From assembly GCA_910584745.1 (NCBI GenBank), contig CAJUDG010000001.1, positions 286,511 through 350,510 on the forward strand: a stretch of 64,000 nt of DNA, given 5' to 3'. A model generated the notes under the pieces. The model saw only the letters and a program-made list of their open reading frames with translations, was not told the origin of the DNA and made no database searches. Positions 16,616-24,803 of the stretch are shown here, piece after piece. The position numbers and the translations under genes are program-made. The DNA is from an uncultured Eubacteriales bacterium (GTDB lineage Bacteria > Bacillota > Clostridia > Oscillospirales > Acutalibacteraceae). The stretch's first letter is position 1. Each line of letters opens with the position of its first letter.

Positions 16616-17077
16616 TTACAAATCCAGCTGCATTATTTTTCTGGAATCCCTGAAGCCCAGGCTCTCATACAGCCTGACGGCCCCCTCGTTCTGCGCCAGC
16701 ACGCCCAGCTCGATAAACTCCGCGTTCCGGCTTTTAGCCCATTCCTTTACCGCGCCCATCAGCGCCCGGCCAATGCCGCGTCCGCGGTGCTCCGGGTCCA
16801 CCACCAGGTCCATCAGGTATGTATACCGCCGCGGGATAAACGCGGGGTATGGCGGCGTGTCCTTATCCTGCACGAGGGCAAACCCCAGTACCTTGCCGTC
16901 CTCCCGCGCAAGGAGGAGGTCCTCTCTTTCACTTTCCAGCACGGAGCGGACAAACCCGCCGTCCTCCCCGGCGGGCCGGAACATCTCCGGCTGCAGGCGG
17001 GACATGTCGGTATTGAGCGCCTCATATAGCCTTGAAATATCCTGTAGATCTGAGAGCTTTGCCGGTTCTATCGTCAT
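16616..17077 (-). CDS. GNAT-family N-acetyltransferase
   Basis: 153 residues, one GNAT domain. The acetyl-CoA binding loop is VDPEHRGRGIGRALMGA (motif A, about residues 92-108), followed by AKSRNAEFIELGVLAQNEGAVRLYESLGF (motif B). Strong Shine-Dalgarno AGAGGAGA before the ATG. It lies between nif3 and rqcH with gaps of 13 and 25 bp. The substrate is unknown; the RimI-like C-terminal pattern allows either a small-molecule amine or a protein N-terminus. Confidence 0.88.
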   Translation of the reverse strand: MTIEPAKLSDLQDISRLYEALNTDMSRLQPEMFRPAGEDGGFVRSVLESEREDLLLAREDGKVLGFALVQDKDTPPYPAFIPRRYTYLMDLVVDPEHRGRGIGRALMGAVKEWAKSRNAEFIELGVLAQNEGAVRLYESLGFRDSRKIMQLDL

Positions 17078-17090
17078 GTTATTATCTCCT

Positions 17091-17858
17091 CTATACCGTC
17101 ATAAAGGGCGCGTTCTCCGCCCTGCTCACCAGGAACCCCGTATCAGGGACCCGCTTCTTAAGGTACGCCGCCAGATACTCTGCAAAGACCCGCTCGGTCT
17201 CATAGTGCCCGGCTACTACGCAGGTAAGGCCGGTCTTTCTGGCCTCCAGGGCCTCGTGGTGCTTCATCTCGCCGGTCAGGTACGCGTCGCCGCCGCGCAT
17301 GGCGGCGTAGGGGGCGAACTCACCGCCCGCGCCGCTACACAGGAACACGCGCTTTATCATGCCGTCGCCGGGGATGAGGTTCACCGCGCCCGCTGAAAGC
17401 CGCTCCTTAACGTGCCGGGCGAAGTCCTCGGGGGTCATGGGCTCGGGGAGCTCGCCGGAGTATAGCACGCAGTCGTCCCCGAAGGCCTCCTCGGGCCGGA
17501 CGCTTTTCAGGCCCAGCCGGTTGGCAAGGGCCACATTCACCCCGCAGACCGGGGAGATGTCCAGATTGGTGTGGCAGCAGATGGCCGCCATGCCGTTCTT
17601 TGCCAGCAGATAGGCCGGGTCACGGCTGCTCATGGACTTTATGGGGTCGAATATCACCGGGTGGTGGCTGATTATCAGGTTGGCGTTCATGGCCGCGGCC
17701 TCGTCTATCACCTCCCGGGTGATGTCCAGGCAGATAAGGGCCCGGGTGACCTCGGTGACCCTGTCCCCCACCAGCAGGCCGGAGTTGTCAAAGGCCAGCT
17801 GGCTGTCGAAGGGGGCGGCGCTGTTTATGATGTCGTATATGTCGCAGATCCTTGCCAT
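17091..17858 (-). CDS. Nif3-like dinuclear metal centre hexameric protein
   Basis: 255 residues, matching the short YqfO/YbgI form without the inserted PII-like domain. Metal ligands are visible: ISHHPVIFDP and CCHTNLD in the N-terminal half and VAGHYETE near the C-terminus, giving the His/Asp/Glu set of Nif3 proteins. The biochemical role in bacteria is uncertain (a GTP cyclohydrolase-like activity has been proposed). In Firmicutes it is typically found next to trmK, as here (10-bp gap). Shine-Dalgarno AAGGAGA before ATG. Confidence 0.92.
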   Translation of the reverse strand: MARICDIYDIINSAAPFDSQLAFDNSGLLVGDRVTEVTRALICLDITREVIDEAAAMNANLIISHHPVIFDPIKSMSSRDPAYLLAKNGMAAICCHTNLDISPVCGVNVALANRLGLKSVRPEEAFGDDCVLYSGELPEPMTPEDFARHVKERLSAGAVNLIPGDGMIKRVFLCSGAGGEFAPYAAMRGGDAYLTGEMKHHEALEARKTGLTCVVAGHYETERVFAEYLAAYLKKRVPDTGFLVSRAENAPFMTV

Positions 17859-17868
17859 GTGATTCTCC

Positions 17869-18549
17869 TTATTGTAGGTATTCCCTCTCTATCCCCTCTA
17901 TCACTGCCCGCAGATGTGCAGATCCCTCTTTATTTCCCCTATGCTCCGCGCCCAGAAGGGAGTTTCTAAGGCCCCGCAGGGTCTTATCTGCATATGCGGA
18001 TACCTCGGCTGTGCCGGGCGTAAGCCTGCCCATATATGGGTAGATATCGTTCATCTCCCCCATATCTCCCTGATACCGCACGGAAAACGCCGAGTACACC
18101 TTGCCGTTCTCCACCGCCGCCAGCTCCTTCTGCACATTGAAGCCCATCTCCCACAGGCCGGTGCGGAGCTTGTCCACGGCGCTCATGGGCTGCAGCACTA
18201 TATGCTTATCCGCGCGTTTCAGCCAGGGGGCGCTGTCGATTATATGCAGGATAAGCTCCCCGCCCATTCCGGCTATGACTATGTCCTCCGCGTCCTCCGG
18301 CGAGAGGGCCGAGAGGCCGTTTGATAGGACCAGCTTTAGCTCAACGCCGTACATCTCCGCGTGCTTGCGGGCCGCGGCCAAGGGGCCGGGGTTTATGTCG
18401 CAGGCTATGGCCCTTGGGGCCGCGCCGGTCTTTATCAGCCAGATGGGCAGATAGCCGTGGTCCGTGCCGATATCCGCCACGGGCTGTCCCCGGCGCAGGA
18501 GCCCCGCGCATAGGCTGAGCCTTGGGCCCAGGGAAAAGGGTTCATTCAT
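17869..18549 (-). CDS. trmK: tRNA (adenine22-N1)-methyltransferase TrmK
   Basis: 226 residues from MNEPFSLGPRLSLC; GGAG lies 9 nt upstream of this ATG, better than the TTG five codons earlier. The SAM-binding motif is VADIGTDHGYLPIWL and the catalytic/binding stretch is IVIAGMGGELI, both diagnostic of TrmK. The product methylates A22 N1 in bacterial tRNAs with long variable arms. The C-terminal region (from about residue 165) is the family's helical coiled domain. The nif3-trmK pairing is conserved across Firmicutes. Confidence 0.92.
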   Translation of the reverse strand: MNEPFSLGPRLSLCAGLLRRGQPVADIGTDHGYLPIWLIKTGAAPRAIACDINPGPLAAARKHAEMYGVELKLVLSNGLSALSPEDAEDIVIAGMGGELILHIIDSAPWLKRADKHIVLQPMSAVDKLRTGLWEMGFNVQKELAAVENGKVYSAFSVRYQGDMGEMNDIYPYMGRLTPGTAEVSAYADKTLRGLRNSLLGAEHRGNKEGSAHLRAVIEGIEREYLQ

Positions 18550-18631
18550 CGCTTTGCTCTCCAATAAACGAAGCCGCCGCGAAGCTGCAGGTCTCCCCTC
18601 GCCGCGCGGCTGCCTTTCGTCGCTCTCCCGC

Positions 18632-18832
18632 TTACTTGCTCAGGTGGGCGTTGATCTTGCTCACCAGCTCCTCAGGGTCCACGCCGTGGACGGCGCAGGC
18701 CTGCTCAAGGGTCTCGCCCCGGGCCGAGGGACAGCCCAAGCAGTGCATACCCATCTCCAGGAAGAAGGGGGCGGTGGTCTCGTCCATGTCTAAAATCTCG
18801 CCGATGATCGTGTCTTTGGTTATTGATGCCAT
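18632..18832 (-). CDS. DUF1858 domain-containing protein
   Basis: 66 residues from MASITKDTI; GGAGGAA stands 7 nt upstream. The domain has the pattern TIIGEILDMDETTAPFFLEMGMHCLGCPSA, with a CxxC (CLGC) that in DUF1858 proteins is a redox disulfide or metal site. The family often accompanies hybrid-cluster or iron-sulfur proteins. It is upstream of trmK on the same strand with an 82-bp gap; the function is not established. Confidence 0.88.
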   Translation of the reverse strand: MASITKDTIIGEILDMDETTAPFFLEMGMHCLGCPSARGETLEQACAVHGVDPEELVSKINAHLSK

Positions 18833-18971
18833 TTTTTGTTCCTCCATATTCCGGCTTTTTCGCCTTCTCTTTTTGTTATTATACTATTTTTGCCGGAAAT
18901 ATGCAAGACCTAAAAAGGGAAAATATACTAAATTGGTGTAGTTTTGTCGCGCTACGCGCTCGTCTAAGGTC

Positions 18972-19036
18972 GTGGGGCGCCGCCCCACACCCTGCCAGGG
19001 GCCGAGACTTGGCGCAGCCAAGTCTTCCGCCCCTGG
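18972..19036. repeat. Tandem GC-rich hairpins after sigF
   Basis: Two adjacent inverted repeats: GTGGGGC/GCCCCAC (18972-18978, 18982-18988) and a compound one with outer arms CCAGGGGC/GCCCCTGG (18995-19002, 19029-19036) and inner arms AGACTTGG/CCAAGTCT (19005-19012, 19018-19025). They lie 7 bp after the sigF stop. No T-run follows on either strand, so a simple intrinsic terminator is unlikely; a REP-like repeated palindrome or mRNA-stabilising structure fits better. Confidence 0.6.
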
Positions 19037-19042
19037 ACCGCG

Positions 19043-19699
19043 TCAATTTTCGCCAAACTCCTGCCGCATATACGCCAGCAGCTTCTTCTCCCTCCGGCTC
19101 ACCTGCACCTGCGTCATCCCCAGCCTCTCTGCCGTCTTCGCCTGGGTCATGCCCTTAAAATACCTGCACCGTATAAGCTCCCTGTCCCTCCCCTCCATCC
19201 TCTCGATTATGGCGTAAAGGGTCAGCCGCTCCGCCGTCTGCTCCTCCGGGGCCTCCACCGGTATCTCCAGCTGCTCCCCCTCCTCCCCGCCGGTAAGGGA
19301 CAGGGGCCGCCGGAGGGCCCCAAGGGCCAGCGCCGCCCGCTGGGGGGTGACCCCCAGCTCCCCGGCTATCTCCCCCACGGTGGGGGCCCGGCCCAGCGCG
19401 GCCTCTAAGCCCTCGGAGACCTTCTGGGCCTGCTGGGCCAGCTCCCGAAGGCCCCTGGACACACGCATTGCCCCGCCGTCCCTGAAGAGCCGCCGTATCT
19501 CCCCCAGTATCACCGGCACGGCATAGGTGGAGAATTTCAGGCCCCGCTCTGGGTCGAAGTTCCCTGCGGCCTTTACAAGCCCCAGGCACCCGGCCTGGAC
19601 CATGTCCTCATAGTCTATCCCCCGGCCCATGAACCGCCGGGCGCACAGGTGCACAAGGCCCATGTTCCCGGTGACAAGGGGGTTTTCCTCCTTCAGCAT
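19043..19699 (-). CDS. sigF: Sporulation sigma factor SigF (SpoIIAC)
   Basis: 218 residues. Region 2 contains DYEDMVQAGCLGLVKAAGNFDPERG followed by FSTYAVPVILGEIRR, characteristic of the SigF/SigG/SigB group; region 4 ends AKTAERLGMTQVQVSRREKKLLAYMR. Identity as SigF follows from its position as third gene of spoIIAA-spoIIAB-sigF. The ATG overlaps the spoIIAB stop (ATGCTGA) and lacks its own Shine-Dalgarno, so it is translationally coupled. SigF acts in the forespore and is held inactive by SpoIIAB. It is slightly shorter than the Bacillus protein, with a short N-terminus. Confidence 0.92.
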   Translation of the reverse strand: MLKEENPLVTGNMGLVHLCARRFMGRGIDYEDMVQAGCLGLVKAAGNFDPERGLKFSTYAVPVILGEIRRLFRDGGAMRVSRGLRELAQQAQKVSEGLEAALGRAPTVGEIAGELGVTPQRAALALGALRRPLSLTGGEEGEQLEIPVEAPEEQTAERLTLYAIIERMEGRDRELIRCRYFKGMTQAKTAERLGMTQVQVSRREKKLLAYMRQEFGEN

Positions 19700-20124
19700 T
19701 TGGGGGTGAAGCGCTTTGTAAGGGTCACGCTTGTGCCCTTGCCCACGGTGGAGCTCACCCGCACGCTGTCGCAGAAGCTCTGCATGACGGCAAAGCCCAG
19801 CCCCGCCCGCTCCTCGCCGCCGGTGGTGAAAAGGGGCTCCATGGCCTGCTTCACGTCGGGGATGCCGCAGCCCTTGTCCCGCACCCGCACCTGGGCCCGG
19901 CCGTCCCCGTATATCTTCACGCTTATGTACACTGTGCCGAGACTGTCCCTATAGCCGTGGACGATGGCGTTGGTGACGGCCTCTGACACCGCCGTGCGGA
20001 TGTCCGAGAGGTCCGCCACCGTGGGGTCCAGCTGCGAGAGGAAGGCCGCCACGGCGGCCCTGGCGTAGCCCTCGTTCACGGAGTTTGAGGAGAAGCTTAT
20101 CTGGGTCTGGTTTATTGGCCTCAT
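19693..20124 (-). CDS. spoIIAB: Anti-sigma F factor SpoIIAB
   Basis: 143 residues, GHKL ATPase/kinase fold: N-box ...VSEAVTNAIVHGY, G1 box VRDKGCGIPD, and G2 box GLGFAVMQSF. These are the ATP-binding signatures of the SpoIIAB/RsbW anti-sigma kinases. It binds SigF and phosphorylates SpoIIAA. The ATG overlaps the spoIIAA TGA, and its stop overlaps the sigF start, showing a fully coupled three-gene operon. The pattern is complete, without an obvious defect. Confidence 0.93.
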   Translation of the reverse strand: MRPINQTQISFSSNSVNEGYARAAVAAFLSQLDPTVADLSDIRTAVSEAVTNAIVHGYRDSLGTVYISVKIYGDGRAQVRVRDKGCGIPDVKQAMEPLFTTGGEERAGLGFAVMQSFCDSVRVSSTVGKGTSVTLTKRFTPKC

Positions 20125-20441
20125 CAGCCGGCCCTCCTCTCTATGGCGGCCACGCTGGCTATGCCGGAGAGCTCCACCATCTTGTTAAGGTTTGCTGACA
20201 GGCCGCAGAGGACCACCCTGCCCCGCCAGAAGCTGCACATGCGCACCCGGCCCAGTATCAGGCCCACGCCGGAGCTGTCCATAAAGGGCACCCTTGTAAA
20301 GTCCAGCCGCAGGCAGTAGGGCTTGAGCTTCTGGGCGGTGTCGTCGATGGCCTCGCGCATCTCCCGGGCGCTGTGGTGGTCTATCTCCCCGGAGAGCCTT
20401 GCGGTCATGACCCCTTCCTTATAGCTTATCTGAACGCTCAT
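20124..20441 (-). CDS. spoIIAA: Anti-anti-sigma factor SpoIIAA
   Basis: 105 residues, a single STAS domain. LDFTRVPFMDSSGVGLILGR contains the phosphorylatable serine of the DSSG motif (about residue 55-58). Dephosphorylated SpoIIAA displaces SigF from SpoIIAB. Shine-Dalgarno AAAGGAAG before the ATG. It is the first gene of the sigF operon. The folC terminator lies about 50 bp upstream, so the operon must have its own promoter within that short gap; no clear sigma-A or sigma-H hexamers were identified with confidence. Confidence 0.93.
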   Translation of the reverse strand: MSVQISYKEGVMTARLSGEIDHHSAREMREAIDDTAQKLKPYCLRLDFTRVPFMDSSGVGLILGRVRMCSFWRGRVVLCGLSANLNKMVELSGIASVAAIERRAG

Positions 20442-20493
20442 ATTTTTACTTCCTTTCTCTCAAAGCTTGTACGTTCCTGTCCTGTTCTATACC

Positions 20494-20532
20494 AAAAGCC
20501 CCGGCGAAAAGCTGGTTTTCGCTGGGGCTTTT
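20494..20532 (-). terminator. Intrinsic terminator after folC
   Basis: Long stem AAAAGCCCC(A/G)GCGAAAA with complementary arm and GCTGG loop; minus-strand transcript ends GGGGCTTTTGG. It separates folC from the spoIIA operon. Confidence 0.85.
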
Positions 20533-20578
20533 CAAGCTTATTCTACACGGCGCGCGCCGCGCTTTTTGTTAAAGCCTG

Positions 20579-21856
20579 TCACCTATGTGTAAATTTTTCC
20601 AGAAGCAGCGGCCTTAACTCCCCGGCCATGTAGAAGGAGCCGCAGGCTATCAGCGCGCCCCCGCTCTCCACGGCAAGGTCCAGGGCCTCTTTAAAGCTGG
20701 CCGCGGGGACGGCCTCCGGGCAGAAGCGGGCGGCGGTCTTTGCCAGGTCCTCGGCGCTGAGGGAGCGGGGGTTCTCGGGCTTTACGGTGATTATCTTACT
20801 GAACATTGGGCCCAGTATCTCGAGGGCGGCGACGCTGTCCTTGTCGGCCATCATGCCCATTATGGCCGTCCTGGGGCCGGGGACGTAGCGCTCAAGTGCG
20901 TCTTTCAGCACCAGGGCGCAGCCGGGGTTATGTCCGCCGTCCAGCAGACAGAGGGGGTCTTTGGAAATAATTTCCATCCGGGCGGGGATGAAGGCCTTTT
21001 TGAAGCCCTCGGCCAGGCTTTCGTCTGAGATATCAAAGCCGCGCTCACGCAGTATCTTTACAAGCTCCAAGGCCACGGCGGCGTTTTTCACCTGGTGCTC
21101 CCCTAAAAAGGGTGTGCGCAGCCTTAGGCCCTCCGCCTGAAACTCTGTGCCCTCTATGTCCTCTGAGAGCACGGCTATTTTCGTCATGTCGGGTATATAA
21201 AGATCAGCCCCGCGTCCGGCGCAGACCCCCCGGATTATGTCCTCCACCCCGGGCTGCTGCTGGGGATAGAGCACCACACGGCCCCCGGGCTTGATTATGC
21301 CGGACTTCTCAAGGGCTATCTGCTCCACCGTGTCCCCCAGCCACGCGGTGTGGTCCAGGGAGATGGACATGACCGCCGCCGCTTCCGGTGTGGGGATGAC
21401 GTTGGTGGCGTCGTGCAGGCCCCCCATGCCCACCTCCAAAACGGCTATATCACAGCCCTTTTGGGCGAACCAGTGCAGGGCGATGGCCGTCACCAGCTCG
21501 AACTCGGACACCACGATGTCCCGGGCGTCCAGGCGCTCTACGGCGGGCCAGATGGCCTCTACCTCCGCTATAAGCTCCTCCTCGGTCATCATCTCTCCGT
21601 CTATCTGAAAGCGCTCTCGGAAGTTCAGCACGTATGGAGAGATGTTGAGGCCGGTCCTATAGCCGCTCTCTTTGAGGACGCTTGAGACCAGGGTGCAGAC
21701 CGAGCCCTTGCCGTTGGTGCCGCAGACGTGGACGAACTTCAGCTTTTTCTGGGGTTCGCCCAGCTCGTCCATAAGGGCGCGCATACGCTCGAGCCCGGGC
21801 TTCATTCCGAAAAGGAGCCGGGAGTTTATCTTTTCCATTGCCTGCCTGTATGTCAT
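20579..21856 (-). CDS. folC: Folylpolyglutamate synthase / dihydrofolate synthase
   Basis: 425 residues, a typical Mur-ligase-type enzyme that adds glutamate to dihydropteroate or folates. The ATP-binding P-loop is HVCGTNGKGSVCTLV (about residue 45). Further family motifs are SISLDHTAWLGDTVEQIALEKSGI and LLDGGHNPGCALVL. The ATG is preceded by GAGGG at 7 nt. A promoter (TTGACT-N18-TATACT) lies 48 bp upstream. Single gene between its promoter and terminator. Confidence 0.93.
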   Translation of the reverse strand: MTYRQAMEKINSRLLFGMKPGLERMRALMDELGEPQKKLKFVHVCGTNGKGSVCTLVSSVLKESGYRTGLNISPYVLNFRERFQIDGEMMTEEELIAEVEAIWPAVERLDARDIVVSEFELVTAIALHWFAQKGCDIAVLEVGMGGLHDATNVIPTPEAAAVMSISLDHTAWLGDTVEQIALEKSGIIKPGGRVVLYPQQQPGVEDIIRGVCAGRGADLYIPDMTKIAVLSEDIEGTEFQAEGLRLRTPFLGEHQVKNAAVALELVKILRERGFDISDESLAEGFKKAFIPARMEIISKDPLCLLDGGHNPGCALVLKDALERYVPGPRTAIMGMMADKDSVAALEILGPMFSKIITVKPENPRSLSAEDLAKTAARFCPEAVPAASFKEALDLAVESGGALIACGSFYMAGELRPLLLEKFTHR

Positions 21857-21903
21857 AGGTTATCCCTCTTTTCCGCAATAAAAATATTATTTATACCAGA
21901 TGT

Positions 21904-21933
21904 AGTATAGCACCCGGCGGCTTATATAGTCAA
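21904..21933 (-). promoter_or_regulatory. folC promoter
   Basis: Minus strand TTGACT (21928-21933), 18 bp, TATACT (21904-21909), directly upstream of folC and back-to-back with the promoter of the plus-strand DUF342 gene. Confidence 0.7.
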
Positions 21934-22013
21934 GCCGTTAAAGCACGATTGGCGGCTTGGCAAACAAGTCCCCCCTTTGGCGAAAATTTCTTGCCAGTTT
22001 AACAAAGTTTCCC

Positions 22014-22042
22014 TTGTCAAAACCCTCTTGAAAGAATATAAT
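22014..22042 (+). promoter_or_regulatory. Promoter of the DUF342 gene
   Basis: TTGTCA (22014-22019), 17 bp, TATAAT (22037-22042), 52 bp before the chosen ATG. Confidence 0.75.
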
Positions 22043-22094
22043 ATAAATGGAAGATTGTCCGCTGAAACTTTTTTTCAGAAAGAGAGGCACGATT

Positions 22095-23936
22095 ATGGCT
22101 GCCCCAATTTCCTTTATATCAAAACTTTTCGGCTCCAGACTGTTTAAGTTCCGGCGCAAAAAAAAGCCGGAAGCCGAGGTCAAGGGCCCCAGGCCCCGGC
22201 CTGCCCGCGGCAATAAGCCGCTGAAGCTGGCCCAGGAGCAGCACCCCGCCGGGGGGCAGGACCAGGAGCACCGCCCCAAAAGGGAGGCCCCGAAGGCCGA
22301 GCCCGTGGACCCCTATTCCCTGAGCCTGCCGGTGGGGCATGTGATCTTCGAGCTGTGGCGGGTCTGCCGGGACCAGGGGGGCTCGTTTCCAAGGCCGGAG
22401 CTCAGCTTCAGAACGGAGGAGCCGCAGGTGTTCGACCCCAAGACCTCCATGGCCGAGCTGACAAAGCTGCTGATGTCCGTGTCCTCCTCGGCGGCGGCAA
22501 GGCTGTCGGCCATGACCCCGCCCGCCGCTCCGCCGCCCACGCCTGAGCAGCAGCTTACCGAGGGCCCCCAGGACCCTGAGCCGCTTGTTCCCCCGGACCT
22601 GGACGCACAGGCGACCGTATTCATCTCCGGGGATAAGCTCAGCGCCTGGCTGCTGATATATCCCCCGTCGGGAAAGGGCGAGGACGTTACCAAGGGCATT
22701 ATCATGAACGCGCTGGGGGCCGCGGGGGTGGCCTTTGGCGTTGACCTGGACACCGTCAGGGCGATACCGGAAATGGAGGCCCCCTATTTCCGTATGCACC
22801 TTATTGCCCGGGGAAAGGCCGCCGTGCCCGGAAAGGACGGGGCCGTCATAGACCTGTACCCCAGGGAGGCCAGCCGCGAGCTGCCGGTGGACGATATGAA
22901 CCGTGTGGACTATACGGCCCTTCGCACCACCCAGAACGTAGAGAAGGGCGCGCCCATCTGCCGGATAAACCCGCCCACCCCCGGAATAGCCGGGCGCACG
23001 GTCACGGATAAGGAGCTGCCCACCAGGGACGGCGTGCCCGCCGTGGCCCCGATGGGGCGCAACACGGCCCTTAACGAGGACGGCAGCGCCCTTATCGCCA
23101 CCAGGGACGGCGGGCTGGAGTTCTCCGGCAGGGCTTTCCAGGTGAACCCGCTTTTGGAGATAGACGGCAACGTGGACTATTCCTCGGGCAGCGTGAACTT
23201 TTTGGGGGACGTACACATCCACGGCGACGTTTGCAGCGGCTTTACCGTGCGGGCCATGGGCACCGTCAGGGTGGACGGAGTGGTGGAATCCAGCACCATC
23301 GAGGCCGGGGGCGACCTGATCCTCAGCAAGGGCGTGCAGGGGAACAACCAGGCGGTGATACGCTCTCACAGGGACATATTCGCAAAGTATCTTGAGAACT
23401 GCATCGTCCACGCGAAGGAGAACCTCAACTCCGAGTGCATAATCAGCTGCGAGGTCTACTGCGACGCGGGCGTCTATGTGCAGAACGGACGCGGGGCCAT
23501 CATCGGCGGCAGGATATGGGCCGGGCACGAGGTGGACGCCAATATAGTGGGCTCGAAGACCGAGGTGCGCACCACGGTGGTCCTTGGGGGGCTGCCCTGT
23601 GAGAGCTATGAGAAGGAGCTGCTTATAAAGGAGATAGAGGAGCTTGAGCAGCGGCTGGAGGAGACCGAGCGCCAGCCCTCAAGCCCCACAAAGCTGAGCC
23701 GCATGTCCAAAATGCGTATGCAGATATCCGTGGACCGGCTGAAGCTCAGCCAGCACCAGAAGAGCCTTGACGAGCTTCAGGATGACACGGAGCGCCGGCT
23801 TGCCGGCAGGCTGACCTTCAGGACGGCGCACCCGGGCACCCTGGTGGAGATAGGCGGGGCCCAGCTGAAGCTTGAGAACGAGACAAGACACAGCATTGCC
23901 ACGCTGATAGACGGAGAGGTAAAGCTGATAACCTGA
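22095..23936 (+). CDS. FapA-like DUF342 domain protein
   Basis: 613 residues from MAAPISFISKLFG (GAGAGG 7 nt upstream; the earlier in-frame ATG lies without a Shine-Dalgarno). A basic, proline-rich and low-complexity N-terminal 150 residues precede the DUF342 region, which has a right-handed beta-helix-type repeat core: VDYSSGSVNFLGDVHIHGDV, GFTVRAMGTVRVDGVVES, AGGDLILSKGVQGNN. A C-terminal coiled coil follows (EELEQRLEETERQ onward). DUF342/FapA proteins are linked to flagellar assembly or, in B. subtilis, to cell-surface functions; no flagellar gene is nearby, so the role here is open. Confidence 0.85.
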   Translation: MAAPISFISKLFGSRLFKFRRKKKPEAEVKGPRPRPARGNKPLKLAQEQHPAGGQDQEHRPKREAPKAEPVDPYSLSLPVGHVIFELWRVCRDQGGSFPRPELSFRTEEPQVFDPKTSMAELTKLLMSVSSSAAARLSAMTPPAAPPPTPEQQLTEGPQDPEPLVPPDLDAQATVFISGDKLSAWLLIYPPSGKGEDVTKGIIMNALGAAGVAFGVDLDTVRAIPEMEAPYFRMHLIARGKAAVPGKDGAVIDLYPREASRELPVDDMNRVDYTALRTTQNVEKGAPICRINPPTPGIAGRTVTDKELPTRDGVPAVAPMGRNTALNEDGSALIATRDGGLEFSGRAFQVNPLLEIDGNVDYSSGSVNFLGDVHIHGDVCSGFTVRAMGTVRVDGVVESSTIEAGGDLILSKGVQGNNQAVIRSHRDIFAKYLENCIVHAKENLNSECIISCEVYCDAGVYVQNGRGAIIGGRIWAGHEVDANIVGSKTEVRTTVVLGGLPCESYEKELLIKEIEELEQRLEETERQPSSPTKLSRMSKMRMQISVDRLKLSQHQKSLDELQDDTERRLAGRLTFRTAHPGTLVEIGGAQLKLENETRHSIATLIDGEVKLIT

Positions 23937-23944
23937 CACGGAAA

Positions 23945-23968
23945 AGGGGGACGCTTACGCGTCCCCCT
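23945..23968. terminator. Bidirectional terminator between the DUF342 gene and ttcA
   Basis: 10-bp stem AGGGGGACGC / GCGTCCCCCT with loop TTAC. The loop contains the stop codon of the minus-strand ttcA gene. Plus side continues GGTTTT; minus side continues TTTTCC. Confidence 0.8.
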
Positions 23969-24803
23969 GGTTTTCGCCGTACCTTTCAAGAAAGCTGTGC
24001 TCCTCTCCGCCCTCTATATACCCCGGGAAGGTGTCAAGGCAGACGGAGTGTATGCTGTTAAAAATGCGCTTTTCGATGTCCGGGTCCTGCTTCTGAAGGT
24101 TTTGAAGGAGGGCCTTTATCTCCTGCCGCTTTGAGCCGCCGGTATCGCAGGCGGCGTTTTCCGTAAAGCGGCAGGCGCACTGGATGAACTCCAGGTTATT
24201 ATAGCGCCTCCAGGAGATTATGTCCTGCTCCCTTATGCAGTACATGGGGCGTATCAGCTCCATGCCGGGAAAGTTCCTGCTTCTGAGCTTTGGCATCATG
24301 CCCTGGAGCTGGCCGCCGTAGAACATCCCCAGAAGGGTGGTCTCCACCACGTCGTTAAAGTGGTGGCCAAGGGCAATCTTGTTGCAGCCCATATCCTTGG
24401 CGAACCGGTAGAGGTAGCCCCGGCGCATACGGGCGCAGAGGTAGCAGGGGTTTTTCTCGGTGTTATTCGCCACGTCGAAGATATTGGTCTCGAAGACGGA
24501 TATGGGGATGTGCAGAAGGGCCGCGTTGTCCTCTATCCTCTTGCGGTTCTCCTTATTATAGCCCGGGTCCATCACAAGGAATTTGGGCTTAAAGGGCACG
24601 TCGCTGACCCGCTCTAAAAGCTGCATGAGCTTTGCCAGCAGCATGGAGTCCTTGCCGCCGGATATGCACACGGCTATCCTGTCACCGCTCTCTACGAGCC
24701 TATAGCGCTTTAGGGCCGCGATGAAGGGTCCCCAGAGCTCCCGGCGGTACTTCTTTATTATGCTGCGCTCCGCCTGCTCGTGGGGCGAAAGCTCCCGCCT
24801 CAC
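23955..24803 (-). CDS. tRNA 2-thiocytidine biosynthesis (TtcA)-family protein
   Basis: 282 residues. The PP-loop ATP pyrophosphatase motif is CISGGKDSMLL (about residue 48); a CxxC (CYLCARMRRG) at about residue 122 and a further Cys in CACRF are the Fe-S or sulfur-handling cysteines of TtcA-type enzymes; GHHFNDVVET follows the CxxC. TtcA thiolates C32 of some tRNAs; in Clostridia the exact target is not certain. The start codon overlaps the stop of the pyridoxamine kinase gene by 4 bp, so they are co-translated. Confidence 0.85.
   Translation of the reverse strand: MRRELSPHEQAERSIIKKYRRELWGPFIAALKRYRLVESGDRIAVCISGGKDSMLLAKLMQLLERVSDVPFKPKFLVMDPGYNKENRKRIEDNAALLHIPISVFETNIFDVANNTEKNPCYLCARMRRGYLYRFAKDMGCNKIALGHHFNDVVETTLLGMFYGGQLQGMMPKLRSRNFPGMELIRPMYCIREQDIISWRRYNNLEFIQCACRFTENAACDTGGSKRQEIKALLQNLQKQDPDIEKRIFNSIHSVCLDTFPGYIEGGEEHSFLERYGENQGDA

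Noticed and set aside
22119..23528. 469-codon minus-strand ORF opposite the DUF342 gene
   Set aside because: Shadow ORF in GC-rich coding sequence, with an unnatural His/Val/Ala/Gly composition.
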